Source of the DNA: Rhytidiadelphus loreus | Taxonomy: Eukaryota > Streptophyta > Bryopsida > Hypnales > Hylocomiaceae | NCBI GenBank assembly: GCA_947034895.1 | Contig: OX344763.1 | Location: 28,767,025 to 28,831,024, forward strand | Direction of reading: 5' to 3' | DNA length: 64,000 nucleotides | Translations under genes and position numbers: made by a program | In this document: positions 12,273 through 24,885 of the stretch, one piece after another | How positions within the stretch are numbered: position 1 is the first letter of the stretch | Layout: each line of letters opens with the position of its first letter | The notes under the pieces: generated by a model | The model's database searches: none | What the model was told of the DNA's origin: nothing | What the model saw: only the letters and a program-made list of their open reading frames with translations

Positions 12273-12714
12273 AAGAATATATAAAAACTAAGTTTTTACC
12301 ATATCGTAGGAAGTATAAAAGATTAAAGAGTTAAATAGATTGATTAAATGATGTTAGTATATCCAAAAGTTACTTAATGTTGAAAGAATATCATCTCTTT
12401 TATAATACAAAATGATATCTTCTAAATTCAAATTTATATCAAATCAAATGAAGGTAGGTTTCTAAGTTGTTTGTGCTTTTTTGGATTTTTTTCATTGATA
12501 GAGTACACACTCAATATTTAGATTTACCTATGACTCAATTTTTTTAAATAACTAAATGACTCTCAAAAAATATAATCATCTTATTAACAAGTAGCAAATT
12601 CATCTCGTGAATAACCAAAGCCAAGAATATAAGAGAAACCTTGAGTTGCACTAAAGATTGGACTTCCTAAAAGTTTTTTAAAATTGCAACAAGAATGAAT
12701 CTAAGGTTGATGAT
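12273..12714. other. Spacer between two inverted P1 elements
   Basis: AT-rich, no gene. It separates two P1-family copies in opposite orientation. Confidence 0.5.
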
Positions 12715-13631
12715 TTAACCCCTAAACATTTTAAACTATGTTTCCCCCCAAATGGTCCTAAACTGCTATTTGTAGTATAAGTACCAAATTTCAGGGAAAA
12801 AAAAAGTTTAGACACATGTAACCTTGGAATCTTGTAGTGTACTAGTTTGAAAAGATGTGGAAGAAAATTCAGATATTTCCACTGTGTAGATTGTAAGATA
12901 TTAGTGTTTGAAGTGACAAAATCTTGTTTTGGGCCCTATGAAAAAACAAGCAATTGCACTTCACAAGGTGACATTTGTATGAAAAAATGTCCAAAATGGT
13001 GATGCTTCTTTGGATTCATTCTTCAAGGCAAGTTGTCTACATGCTTGAAAAATTCAGATCATTTGGAATTGTACAACTTATGGAAAAAATATAGTAAGTA
13101 GAAAGAAATAGAGAATGATTTAAAATACTAAATTGTTAAGAATTTAGTTATGGAATTGAAAAATGACAATCCCAATGTTTGTAATGTTGTAATAAACAGT
13201 CTACATCCTATGATTTTACTTTTTCAAAAAAATATTGAAAATTGAGTTAAATAAAGGACTTCAAAGTTTATTTTAAAGTAGAGAATCCATAACTACTTGC
13301 AAACTAAAATTCCTCATAACTTTCATTTTGTTAATCAAAATGGATTGATTCAAAGCTTTTCACATATATATAAATCTAGGAAAACAAGTTTAAATTTGGA
13401 TTTCTTAAAAGAGTGATTTTTTTGAGTTGCTTGCTAAGCATTAAAAATTACATATCATGCAATAACTTTTTAACCATATAGTCAAAAGTTATGAAAACTG
13501 TTGTTCTTTAAAGCTACTCCTTGGGCATATGTTCTATAAAAATTTCAAAGAAAAAAAAAATTCATTCGTAGTGAGTTGCCCAAAATTGCTATATTAGACC
13601 TCGAAATGCAATTTGATGCTTTAGGGTTTAA
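12715..13631 (+). mobile_element. TTAA-type element, P1 family, full length
   Basis: 917 bp with TTAA at both ends, ends CCCCTAAAC and, on the opposite strand, ACCCTAAAGC. Collinear with 54282-55216, including the conserved central block CACTTCACAAGGTGACATTTG. Too many stops for any protein. The right TTAA is shared with another small element at 13632. Confidence 0.8.
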
Positions 13632-13863
13632 CCCTTTATGTACTAAGAATTCATGATTCTAAGTTGACTTTGATTGATCATATCATAGAAAGTATAATCT
13701 GAATGAATTTTTTTACTATATCATTAATTTGAGTGAAGAATATAGTATGGATTGTTTTAAAAAATTGTTAATAATATTAAAGTAAATAAAAATCCCCATA
13801 TAAACTCTTCAAAATCACTCAAAAAACATGAGGTCCAATTTGGGCTTCTTAATACGTAAAGGG
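13632..13863. mobile_element. Small TTAA-type MITE abutting the P1 copy
   Basis: Terminal inverted repeats CCCTTTATGTACTAAG and CCCTTTACGTATTAAG. The left TTAA (13628-13631) is also the right TTAA of the P1 element; the right flank is TTAC, probably a decayed TTAA. About 230 bp, non-coding. Confidence 0.7.
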
Positions 13864-13867
13864 TTAC

Positions 13868-14620
13868 AGGAATAACTACAACCAAACTTCAAATATTCTT
13901 CACAGATATTTGTAAAACTGAATTAGAATCATTCAAGTTTGAATATTCATCGAAAATTTCTATTTCTATTTAGAAACTAATCAGAAACTAATGCTAAATC
14001 CTAATGATTACCCAAATTCACATTTTATATTAATTGATGCTTTTTGTTTTAAATCATTGATAATTAAAACATGTCTACTTTGCATTCGTATTAATATTAA
14101 ATTTTATTATAAAATATTTATGACACTTACTAGTCTCTCACTAGACCCTTCTTAATAAATCCCATCATACTTTAAAAAGACATTACATATTCCACCTTCC
14201 TTCACAACTAAACATACCACTTTACAATTAAATTCATAAAATTATATATTTTACTATTAATGTTCCTTCAGTTGCATTATATATTTATTTTTAATACGTA
14301 ATCGTTTATAAAATCAATAGTACCTAAATTTCTGAATGTGATATGGGCATGTTGCCAAGCATAGAGTGTTATTATGTCATATACTTGACATCTTGAAAAA
14401 TAATGATTTGTCACCTAATTATCTTATAATCTTTTATCTCATGAGACCCAAAAAAAAAAAGCTACAGTACCAATCCAAAATTTCAATCAAAACACTCCAT
14501 TTCTTTAGGCTCCAACCCAATTTTTTTTTGTGTAAACAGACCCTTATTCTCATCACATCTTTCACCCCCCCTCAAGAAAACAGACTTGTGACTGAACCCT
14601 ACTCTCAAAACGCTTACTCG
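13868..14620. other. AT-rich intergenic DNA
   Basis: No gene or complete element recognised; the open frame at 14366-14644 has no recognisable family. Confidence 0.4.
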
Positions 14621-14621
14621 T

Positions 14622-14985
14622 TAAGGACGGTCAGAGGTCCATAATAAAAAGCGCTTGATCCGTCTCTAATTAAAAGCCAGCACACACCTCCAGAAATGTA
14701 CATTATTTGTACATTTTGTTTTTTTCATTGCACCAATAATGTACAACTAGTGTACATTTCAAAGAGGTGGAATATGCTTTTAATGACCACTGCATGCATT
14801 TCAACTTCAGAAATTACATGAAGCTCCCAAAAACATGAAACGACTTGGGTTTGAAGGAACTCCAATTCCATTTTTTTTTCTTCTTTCAAAGTAAAATTTA
14901 CTGAAAAATATTAATTTCAAAAAGTTTGATATCCCGAAATGAATTTCCAGCTCCTCAATAGGCACTTTCAGTGGATTTCAATCAC
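14622..14985. mobile_element. Hairpin-headed repeat (C3 family)
   Basis: Starts TAAGGACGGTCAGAGGTCC and contains an 87-bp hairpin (14684-14770), CACACCTC..AATGTACATT pairing with TGTACATTTC..GAGGTGG around the loop TTTTCATTGCACC. The hairpin is followed by the family body (CATTTCAACTTCAG, ATGAAACGACTTGGG, AAATTTACTGAAAAAT). Three relatives are at about 16995, 17201 and 59541. The right end is unclear. Confidence 0.6.
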
Positions 14986-15520
14986 CAGACTGTGCAAGTA
15001 CTCCAACTCCACTTCCTGCACCTCCTTCCATCATCAAAAAAAATGAAGTTGAGGCATCTGAATGAATGGCCTTACTTAGAAAGGACAATTAGAAAACCAT
15101 GAGGAACTTGTCACCAATAGTTGTCAAGACTTCCCTAGAGTACATTCAATTATCATTCATGATCATGAACTTCCTGGCTGACTGCAGACGAGTACGTTTC
15201 TGATCAAATACGTTTGAAATATTTTTTATCAATGGAAATCGTCCATGTGTATCAAGAAAAAAATGAAAAAAAAATGAAAAAAAAATAATTTGGAAATATA
15301 TATTTTTTGCCTATGGAGACCACTCTAAAGCCGGGTGTTTAAAACCCTACTTGATTGAGGGGTTTTGGATTGGCATATGGTACCCTCCATGGTAGGGTCA
15401 TCCAACTGTGTTTGTCCGAGTCTATTTGGAATACTGACTTTCCTCAGAGAAAAAAAGTTTATTTTTTAATATTCAGAAAGAAAAAATAACTTCATCTGAG
15501 AAATAAACTCTTGAGTTCTC

Positions 15521-16103
15521 TTAAAACCCTGTAAAAGGACTAATACAGGCATATTTGGGGCAAAGATTGTGAAAAACTTAACACTTTTTAGGGCACTGAG
15601 AAACAAATGGGGAAGAAAAAAAAAGTTTTATTTTTCAAAATTCAAATGGAAAAAATTGTACTAGACTAGATAGTGTGGGAATATGTGGATATAAATTATT
15701 TTCAAAAATGTTGACCACATGGATTGAAAGATTATAATGTTTGAAGTTAGAAAGAGAAAGGGTTTTTTTTTAGCTTGTCCGACAAGTCCAACAAACTTTA
15801 ACTTCTCCTAGAATGAGATCTTTACACTACACATAGTTGTTGTTTATTGACATTTGCATCTTGTAACATGTAGGTTACACAAATTGTCCGAAGTTGCTTG
15901 AGCTACCTTAAAAGTTTAGGGCAAAATAATTTTCAATCCAGGCACCTAATTGGAGAAAAAATGACATTCTCCATATTAAGGGGTACATGTTCACACCTTG
16001 TGTCAAAATTTCATGAACATCCAACTAAAATTGACTTTGTATATAACTACTTGAGATTTCTTACATACATCGAATGGTCACTTGATCCTTTAGGGGTTGT
16101 TAA
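15521..16103. mobile_element. Decayed TTAA-type element
   Basis: Ends TTAAAACCCTGTAAAAGGAC and GATCCTTTAGGGGTTGTTAA resemble the P1 termini. One internal stretch (ACCACATGGATTGAAAGATTATAATGTTTGAAG class, about 15715-15750) resembles P1. Otherwise strongly diverged. The 79-residue frame at 15898-16137 lies inside and has no recognisable family. Confidence 0.45.
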
Positions 16104-16416
16104 GAGATTTGTTAGAGACATCAAAATAGGCTATTAATCTTTTGTGAAAAATGAATCAAAACGGAATTGGAAGAAACAATTGGAAGACCCCAACTTGAAT
16201 TAATCATGAATAAATTCCTTATAAATTAAGACTTTACTGGAAATACACCCAAATTGTGAACATTGAGGATATAAAATAATTACTAAGTCACAAATATATT
16301 GTGTGTCAGTTGCAAAATCTACAAGTGGTTTTTTTTTTTCTTTATGTATAAATATTCTCATAATGAAAGGCAAATTCTTTGCAATTTAGATAGGAGGTGC
16401 ATGAAGTGTTTGAGCT

Positions 16417-16994
16417 TTAATCCCTAAGCGTTGAGACTCATCTCCAAAATTGACAATCTTGGAAAAATCATCATAATGTACTATTTGGAAGAATATTTTA
16501 GAATTGAGATGGAAATAGAAGTTGTAGAGTTTTAGTTTTAGATTCTATCCATCCAATTAGATTCACTGATGCTATCATCAATATTTTTCTATAAATTTTA
16601 AAAAGGAAAAATTCAAAATTCCTTCAAAATTCAATTACAAGCAAAATATTATCATTTTTGAAGTAAATTTTGTTGGAAAGGATTTGAAGTGAGGTTCTCT
16701 TGACATGGAAATGTTTTGGAATTTTTGTGATCTTTGAGTCTATGACCTCATTTTTGCAATTCCAAGTTTGAACTAGAGTCAACGCAAGTCAAGTACTTCA
16801 CATACTTCCACATTTGTAATTTTAGAAAAATATGTGTTCTAGTAACACCAAATTCAACCCTTGGATAGGACCACAACTTCATAAAGTATCTCTAAAAATT
16901 AGGATGACTTTCATCCAAGCTATAATGAAAAAGAAGTCTAATTTTGAATTTGTGCATTGTCTTAAAATTGGACATCGGAGCACTCCAGGGTTAA
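16417..16994. mobile_element. Possible TTAA-bounded element
   Basis: Bounded by TTAA at 16417-16420 and 16991-16994, with weakly similar ends (TCCCTAAGCGTTGAG and, on the other strand, CCCTGGAGTGCTCC). No paralogue seen in the window, so this is tentative. Non-coding. Confidence 0.35.
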
Positions 16995-17575
16995 GAATGT
17001 CCACCTCCTGAAATGTACAATATTTGCACATTTTTCTTTCTCATTGCACCAACAATATACAAATATTGTACATTTTAGGAGGTGGACACTTTTAGTGACC
17101 ATTGCATTTCAACTTCAAAAATTCATATCTAATTCTACGAAGCTTCAAAAAATATGAAATGACTTGGGTTAGCTGCCAATTCCATTCTTCTTTCGGGGTA
17201 AGGTAGGAGGTCCTTAAATGGTGCAGGTTCTATAACGGTGCCCTAAGTGAAATGTACATCATATGTACATGTTACTTTTTCATAGCCTTCAGTAGTGTAC
17301 AAACTATGTACATTTTAGCTAGGGCACCATTTTAGAGCCCTATGGCAGTTCAGCTTCAACATTTTACAACTAATTCTACAAAGCTCAGAAAAATATGAAA
17401 CCACTTGGGGTAGATGTTAATCCAACTTGTCTTTCAAAGAAAATTCACTAATAAATATTTCAGTTTGTTTCACATCCTCAAAAGACAGTTCCAGCCCTTA
17501 AATGCTCCATTTTAAGACCTCCTACCTTAGATTTACTGAAAAAATATTTCAAGAAGTTATCAGTCCTGATAGTGT
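16995..17575. mobile_element. C3-family repeat interrupted by another C3-type MITE
   Basis: Begins with an 89-bp hairpin (16999-17087), GTCCACCTCCTGAAATG against CATTTTAGGAGGTGGAC, then the C3 body. The body is split after CTTTCGGGG by the element at 17201-17527 and resumes at GATTTACTGAAAAAATATTTC. The copies at 14622 and 59541 are uninterrupted at that point (CTTTCAAAGTAAAATTTACTG and CTTTCGAGAAAAATTTACTG). Confidence 0.7.
17201..17527. mobile_element. TA-flanked MITE nested in a C3 copy
   Basis: Ends AGGTAGGAGGTCCTTAAATG and, on the other strand, AGGTAGGAGGTCTTAAAATG. TA lies at 17199-17200 and 17528-17529. The empty site in paralogues reads CAAAG-TA-AAATTTACTG, supporting duplication of TA. 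The interior holds a 92-bp hairpin (17237-17328) and a body that is itself C3-like. Confidence 0.75.
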
Positions 17576-18956
17576 GATTGTTGTTGACAGAAATCTACAT
17601 CATATGTTTTCATTTTTACCCTACAACCATGAAAAAATGACTTATTTGAGATCTTCATATTTTTTTTCTCAACCCTTTTAATTTCAAAAATCATTATAGA
17701 GTTTGTTGTTTACTTGTAATTGTTTACACTTTTGATTGAGCAACAAGGGAGTGTATCCTTGGTGGATTTTTTCATTTATTTTGGAAATAGTCTCTTGTAA
17801 TAGTGATTTTATTTTCAAAAAAGTTCTTGAATATTGAGACTTTTATGTTTTTTTGACGTCCTAACGTTGAATGCCCCAAAAATTTGAGATATATGTATAT
17901 CTACTTACTATATAGTATATATATGCAATTTCCTACATGCATGTGTATTTGAATTCATACTAAAATTGTTTTCTTCCATTTACTTTATGTGGTAGGAAAT
18001 TGAAATAGGTTGCTCTACTCTTCTGAGTAGGTAGTAGAAATATTCATTTATTTACTATCTATGTTGTTGTAAGATACACATGTATCCACTCTATATCATC
18101 TAGATTGAGGTAGTGATGCCACTAGGGGCTATACATATGCTCTCCTTAATCTATATTGACAAGTGGTCAATGTTTTCTTATCCCTTAAAGGACCTTGCAA
18201 GACCAAAAATAATTAATGGATTTTGATACATTTGGGCATCTAAAAATGAAGTATCAATTTTGCTTTGTCATAATGTTTTTTGAGATTAAAAAACTTTTAG
18301 AAAATCTGATTTTTATAATGATCCAACAATTGAAAAAAAAAGTTATGTTTTTGTTTTGTTTTGCATCTTAATTTGGGCAAGGGGAATGGATCATCATTTT
18401 GCTTTGAAATGTTTCATATTTCTTCATAACCTTGAGATTTTACTCAATTTGAAGTCCTTGGATCTTCCATAACAAGCCTTGGTATTCTTGGAGAAAAAAC
18501 ATATTGATCCACTTTGCAAGACTAAGATCCCACTATTATAATTATAGTTATGAAAATGATTAAAACATGATTAATTGACTTTTTCTTAGAAAGTACTATT
18601 TTTTTTTGGCAATTTTGGCAGTATTTACCCATTTTTGACACACAAATCTCCATGGGTTAAGTGCTCCTAGTGACAAAAGTCTATGTGGAACTATCATCCA
18701 GATACACCAAACAAATTGAAATAAACATAAAAGCAAACATAAACCCCACCCATTAAGTTTGCCCTTTGAACATATCATTACCAGAGGTGGTACAAAAAAA
18801 TCTTTTTCACCCTAGAAGAAATTTTATCTTTGTTTTTCCAAAATATTGGCATCTATTATAAATTTTTGTTTTTCGTCAAAATTGGTGTCGATCCCCTTTA
18901 CACCATAATTTTATGCTTTTTTTTTAAGATCCCCTATGTGAAGATCCAATTCAACA
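17576..18956. other. AT-rich intergenic DNA
   Basis: No gene recognised. The frame at 18596-18778 (-) has no family resemblance and spans no conserved block. Confidence 0.4.
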
Positions 18957-19886
18957 TTAACCCCTAAAGGACTGGACTGTGTTTTTTGGCTGTATAGAAA
19001 TTTTGGGCAGGTACCTACAAGCGGAGATTTTTCATATTTGGGGCTGAAATTTTAATAGAATGTGGGGGCGAGGAAGATCTTTCATATGCACCAAAATTAA
19101 TGACATTTGGAAATACGAGTCAAAAGTTATAGCCTAATATGTTACTTTTTTCCCAGCTGGGCAGTTCGGGCAGATCAGAAAAAATCACTTTTTTAGAAAC
19201 AAAAATTTGGAATTGATTTTCTAGAGTTTTATATACACAAAAAGCTTTGAATCATTCCATCTTGATCAATGAGTCAAAAGTTATGAGGATTTTTTGTTTG
19301 TGGGCAAATTTGGAGTTCCTACTCTAAAATAAACTTTGAAATCCTTTATCTTACCCAATTTTCAATATTTTTGGACAAAAATAAATCGTAGGATGTAGAT
19401 ATACATTATTACAACATTTCGACCATTGGAATTGGAAATTTTCAATTCCATATTTAAATTGTAAATAATTTAGTATTTTTAATCATTCCCTACTACTACC
19501 TACTTACTATTTTTTTCCTATATGTTGTACTATTCCAAATGATCTGAAATTTTTCAAGCATGTGGCCAACTTGTCTAGGAAAACAAATACAAAGAAGCAC
19601 CACCATTTAGGTCATTTTTTCATAGAAATGTGAGCTTGTGAAGTGCAGCTGCCCTGCTTTTTGCAGGGTCAAAAAAATGATTTTAGTTAATTTGAATGCT
19701 TATATCTTGCAATCCACCTGATGGAAATGTCTGAAATTTTTACCACATGTTTTTGATTCTATATAATACAAGATCCTATGGTTAGATATGTCAAAAAAAA
19801 AAATTCAAAATTTTGGTACTTGTACTAGAAATGGCAGTTTTGGAACGTTTTGGGTGAAAGTATAGTGACGGTCCTTTAAGGGTTAA
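18957..19886 (-). mobile_element. TTAA-type element, P1 family, full length
   Basis: 930 bp; ends TTAA-CCCCTAAAGGACTG and GACGGTCCTTTAAGGG-TTAA. Contains the conserved family block GTGAAGTGCAGCTGCCC near 19637 and CAAAAGTTATGAGG near 19270. Non-coding. Confidence 0.8.
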
Positions 19887-20075
19887 TAACTTGAGTCTAT
19901 TCTTTCCCAAAATTGTCACATCACACATATATCATCTTGTGATTTCATCTTTTAGGGTGACATGAGCCTTTTTCGAAATACAATAGGGAACAAGGTACAA
20001 GAGAATCGACAACTAGTTACAAACAAGTCAATCAAATCATGTTCCCAAAATAAAGACTCGTTGCAAATGACACCC

Positions 20076-20322
20076 TTAACCCTTAAAACGTTCGAGGAGG
20101 ACATTCGGCATCCGATGGAAGACAGGGAATCCTTGTTTACAGTAGGACAAAAGTGCAACTATTCATCCTTGAAATTTTTGTTGTGAAAAGGGAAGGTCTT
20201 CTATAGTAGTGGTTTGACTTCCAATGAGTTGCTTTTGCTATTTCTAAAGTCCATGATTCACATGGTAAAAATAATGGAAAGAGATGATTTTCAAGGTCAC
20301 CCCTTTGTCCTTTAAGGGTTAA
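20076..20322 (+). mobile_element. TTAA-type MITE (P4 family)
   Basis: 247 bp with TTAA at both ends; ends CCCTTAAAACG and, on the other strand, CCCTTAAAGGAC. The core GTGCAACTATTCATCCTTGA and GGTCTTCTATAGTAGTGG recurs at 53035-53156, 56814-57041 and 57042-57247. Confidence 0.75.
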
Positions 20323-20469
20323 TAAGCAAATTACCAATCCATACTTCCAAAAGAATCCCATAATTTCAAAATAAAAAAATGCAAGAAATGATCTAAAACA
20401 TGTTGGTAGAGAGAGAATTGTGTATCCATAATCAAGAAATTTAATTTACATCATTTTTCCTCTCTTGCT

Positions 20470-22110
20470 TGCTTGACTCGCCTTTCTTCCCGGATCAAAG
20501 AACATGGAAACCCAATACTCAATTTCGACACCAATTTCTTCCCTTCACGAAAGTGGCCCTAGCTAGCTAGCTCCCTCACGTACTCCCCATGTTTCGTAAT
20601 CCGAGGTCTGGAAGCGCGATGTGTAACTGTAGCCCCCAGCTGAGCATGTACTAGATCGCCCGCCGAGGTGGCAGGCCGGCCGGCAGGGAGGCAGAGGCGG
20701 AGGCAGAGGCAGAAGAGCCTCCCTTCCAGATCGAGTCCAGGCCTGCTGCCTGCAGGGCCGCCGGCGCTAGCTTGATCACAGCCCTCTGCTCGAGCTGCCC
20801 GCCCGCCCGACGTCCGTCCGTCCGTCATCCCACTCCCACTGCGCGCGCGCAAACATGCATTCATAACTTACCCACTACCCCCACCTTACCCCACAGATCG
20901 ATGGAATAGCTAGCTAGCTACTGTAGTATTACTTACGTATCCCAGCTCGACAATATCATAAAATATCAAGGAGCTCCCTCCCAGTAAGTTAAGCTGCCTT
21001 TACTAGCTCAGTCCTATCCCATCGCAATATTCCCGAAACATTTTTAATTAGCTTTTACTATTCAATTAACCACAGCTGCAACTAGCTAGCTCGTCTTCTT
21101 CGGTAGTATATACGTGTACCTCATGATCAAGCTGGTAAGTAAGTTCACTCAGCTCGGCCGGCCGGCCTTGTGTAAAGGCAGGCACCCAATGGATCGAAGT
21201 CCTTTCCCACTTCCTTATTACGTACTCCAATCGATTGATCGATCCCTATCAGTTAACTTAAGCGCTTCAAACTGCGCCATTAAATCTCCCCGCCCGGTCG
21301 ACAGGGAGGGTAGCTAGTCTAGCTACCCAATGAGTGAGTGAGCCCACCCGCCCTACAAGCTAGCTTGAGATCGATACTGTAGATAATCGATCCACCTCCT
21401 TCAATTCTTCTCCAAATGCTCTCTCTGTAGTCTGTACTGTACTGTAAGTTCGCTGCCGTAGTATAGTCGGTCTCCCGTACCGCTAGCTGAGGGCGCTCAT
21501 CCAACCCATGCCAGGTCGGTCGATCGACAGTCCATAGTTCCTTTCATCAGTATGCGCAATAAGTTACCAATTACTCAAATACTCGAGTACCAAGATTGCA
21601 AGGGCTATTACGGAGCACGCTCCACGGCATTAAAAAAATAGAGAGAAAAAGCTCGATGGAGCGGCATTCAACGTCACTACTGTCAGAGCTGGGACAGTAC
21701 TGATCGATCCCAGTGGCAGGACTGAACGAGGCGAGGACTGATCGAAGGGTACTTAAGTTTAGGATTCATCCCAGCCAGCCAGCCAGGGAGCTACTGTAGC
21801 TAGAGAAACTCAAGAAAGAAAAATAATCATTATTTTATAAAAGCTAACGGGGAGGCTAATCTAGTCTAGTCTAGTCTAGCTCCATCGATCCCCGCCCGGC
21901 GGGAAGCTCGATCACAAGTGGGATACCAGATCATGTGGTGGCGACTCCCGGGTGCGGAAAGCTCGCTTACGGGGAGAAGTCCCCCGCCTGCCTGGCTGGC
22001 TGGCTTGTTCACATGCGTGGCTAAATTTAGCAAAATAAAATAAAAATTGGACGCCTGAACTACCACCACCAGGCACCAGGGAGAGGCCGCCAAGATTTCC
22101 AAAATTGTGG
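20470..22110. other. GC-rich, CpG-containing island without a recognisable gene
   Basis: About 1.6 kb of markedly higher GC with many short palindromic runs: CTAGCTAGCTAG, GATCGATCGATC, CCGGCCGGCC, and TAGTCTAGTCTAGTCTAG near 21864. No frame on either strand shows a known domain, including the 101-residue frame at 20559-20864 (-). It lies 5-6 kb upstream of the auxin-carrier coding start in the same base-composition style. It could be a distal promoter, an untranslated first exon, a noncoding RNA locus or the remnant of a gene. Confidence 0.45.
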
Positions 22111-23011
22111 AAAAGGTGTGTTATAAAATGCAACTTAGAATAATAATTTTAATGATTGTTGACTTCCAAACAATAGTTGTAAAATAGGTGATCATATCCA
22201 TGTGGTTGGATCAACAACTACAGGCACACATATCAATAGCTGTGAATACCAGAATAAGTTTTGAATGATGTTTAATTGAAACCCAGAAAAACTGAAATTT
22301 TAAAGCCCTTCGAAAATCAATTGTAGGGTGAATATTTGTGATTTTCTTAAGAATTTATTTCCTTTTGCGTTTGAAATGTTACGTTTTCATTGTTGTGATT
22401 TTTATTTATTTTACTACTTTATTCTGGTCGTTTTTCAAAGGGTCATTTTTTTTTTGTATTGAAAAGGTTATTTTTGGAGGGTAGACCTACCAATACCCTT
22501 TGAATTATAGAATATCTGCAAAGCAAAGTCTTACAAAATATTTATTGAGCACATGTTCCAAAATTAACGCAAGAATCTTCAAAAATATTGATGGATGAAA
22601 AAATACATTTTTTTGTGTTTGGAATGTGTTTGCATTCATTTTTTTTTTGACAATATCACTCTGTTGTATGTAACTCATAGAATATCAAATAAGTACAAAA
22701 ATATGCAAAGACGTACACCATTAGATTGATAATTCAACAATTTATTAGCATTTTTCATTTGGAAGCTATTTGAACCTTGTCATTGTCAAATAGAATCCCA
22801 TATTGGTTGAACATGTAAATAATCACATTGTAGCTTCTCAAACATGAAGGAGGTACAATAATGGTTCAAAATTTGGAGTGTTGATCATGTTTTAGTGGGT
22901 CAAGTTCACTGTAAACACACAAAATTTTGTGACTACTTTATACCTCAATTCATCAAGCTTTGATGCCATTTAAAAAATACCATGTTGTGACCACAATTTG
23001 TCTCTATTCAG
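22111..23011. other. AT-rich intergenic DNA
   Basis: No gene, RNA or complete repeat recognised. Confidence 0.4.
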
Positions 23012-23167
23012 TTAATCCTTAACCTTGGAAGGACAAGGCCTATCACTGAGGTATTCAACTCCAAATGATCAAATTTATGGATGATTAGGTGCATTATTTG
23101 TTCCTATAGTTTCTCTCAAAGTCATTTATTAGCCCACTTTTGGCTACCTCGGTGTTTTAGGGATTAA
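23012..23167. mobile_element. Small TTAA-type MITE
   Basis: 156 bp; TTAA at both ends with imperfect inverted repeats (TCCTTAACCTTGG and TCCCTAAAACACCG; inner CACTGAGGTA against CACCGAGGTA). A truncated relative is at 7319-7440. Confidence 0.55.
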
Positions 23168-23619
23168 AGGAATGTTGTTTAGTAACACATATATAGTATA
23201 GTATTTGATACCTAGAATATGAATTATGGATTGAAATATGGCAAGGCAAACATTATTGGAATAATAATTCAACAACTAGCATCATAGAAGCATGACACTC
23301 ACAATTAACATATTTCATTTGAATGTCATTTTAACATCTAAATCTTATGATGCTCAAAATATGGGACCATACATGTTACACATAGAACACACAATAAGCT
23401 TTAATTGAAGTTTTTAAGTCATCTACAATAGCTAGGAGGTGCAACAATGATCTAAACTAGGAGTGTCATGTATCATTTGATAGAGTTCATTGTGAAACCA
23501 AACTTTTGTCACTAATGTATATCTCGATCAATTGATGTATTTGCTTTGCCAAGATATTACTATACATCAAGTGCAATTGTTTTTCCCAAACATTTAAAGG
23601 TTAAGTCTACAAAAAGGTG

Positions 23620-24456
23620 TTAATTCCTAAAGGGACTTGAATACCTTTTACCTCTATGTGTTTTTGGATACAAAGTTCAATTTTTTGGATGATGGTAGGA
23701 AATATAATTTAAAATAGATTGTATGTTTGAAACACGGAGAGATGGTGTAATTTTTTATATATAGTAACTTGAATAGGGCATGAATAGTACAAAGAAGCCC
23801 CATATCCAATGCCAATTTTTGATATACATTGACATACTAGCCAAGAATATTTCAGTAGTAAATTTTTTTGTACCAACCATTTTGTGGAATTATTGAAAAA
23901 TATTTATACAAAAAAATATTCAAAAACAAATAATTTTTGTATTATTCGTAATTGTTGGTTGAAAGAATTGTTCATATACACAAGAAGTGATTATGATTGT
24001 GTGAGAACATTGTTCATTATTTACATGTGAAGTACTATATATTTTTGAAGTGTGCCATTCATCTACTTTGAAGTGCCATTCCTTCCTCTTGAGGTGACAT
24101 TCATTCTCTCCAAAAATATCAAAACTGACCTTCGGACACAAGTACAACAAATAGATTAAGCAATTGTGTTGGTTTGTACATTAGTTATTCCAAAATTTCA
24201 ATTGCATTAGTTTGTATTGTATAATGCTATAGATTTTCTACAATACCAACACACGGTCAATTGGCTACATAATGGGCTATAAAATATGCATAAATTCTCT
24301 TTGATTTCTTCAAAAAATTGGACAATTTGCATCATCACTTTGCATAGATATTTTTTAGTTTGAACGAAATTCTAATATGGTCCTTTTAATTATGATTTTT
24401 TATGTTTCTAAAGTTTTTGAGGACTCCATTAGTCCTCTAAATCCTTTAGGAGTTAA
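23620..24456. mobile_element. TTAA-type element, 837 bp
   Basis: Ends TTAA-TTCCTAAAGGGAC and ATCCTTTAGGAG-TTAA, an inverted pair of the same general form as P1 but with a different interior. Non-coding; the 76-residue frame at 23920-24150 (-) lies inside and has no recognised family. Confidence 0.65.
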
Positions 24457-24885
24457 ATTTGAGATTGGCATAGATCCAATTATGAAAAATAAATCATAGT
24501 CATGTATATATAAGTCGTACATCCTATACTAGCAATTTGTCAATCTACCATACATACCGCTTGACATACCAATATCAATCCATTTTGCTATATATTGTAT
24601 CATGTATATTCCCTCAATCCCATAATAATACTAGTCCCTTTAGATTTTTTTGTTCTGTCCCAAATTACTTGTCACTCCCCTTCAATTTAGACTTGATTTT
24701 ATGGTTGAATATGAATTATTTGTTTGTGGTGATAACTAAAATAAATAAAGCATAAGAAGCCTAGTTTATTATCCATCTTGTAGATAAAAAAAGAATTCAA
24801 AAGTTTGAATATTTTATAGCCTTGCAATTGACTAGATCGAAGACAAAAAAACATTGACCTTTTCATTGAATTCAAAAAGTTGCTC

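Noticed and set aside
20559..20864. 101-residue frame in the GC-rich island
   Set aside because: High GC suppresses stop codons; the peptide is low-complexity Arg/Gly/Ala-rich with no domain.
20965..20990. Possible miR319-like word (GGAGCTCCCT)
   Set aside because: Only the ten-base palindromic end matches; the rest of the mature sequence and a precursor fold are absent.
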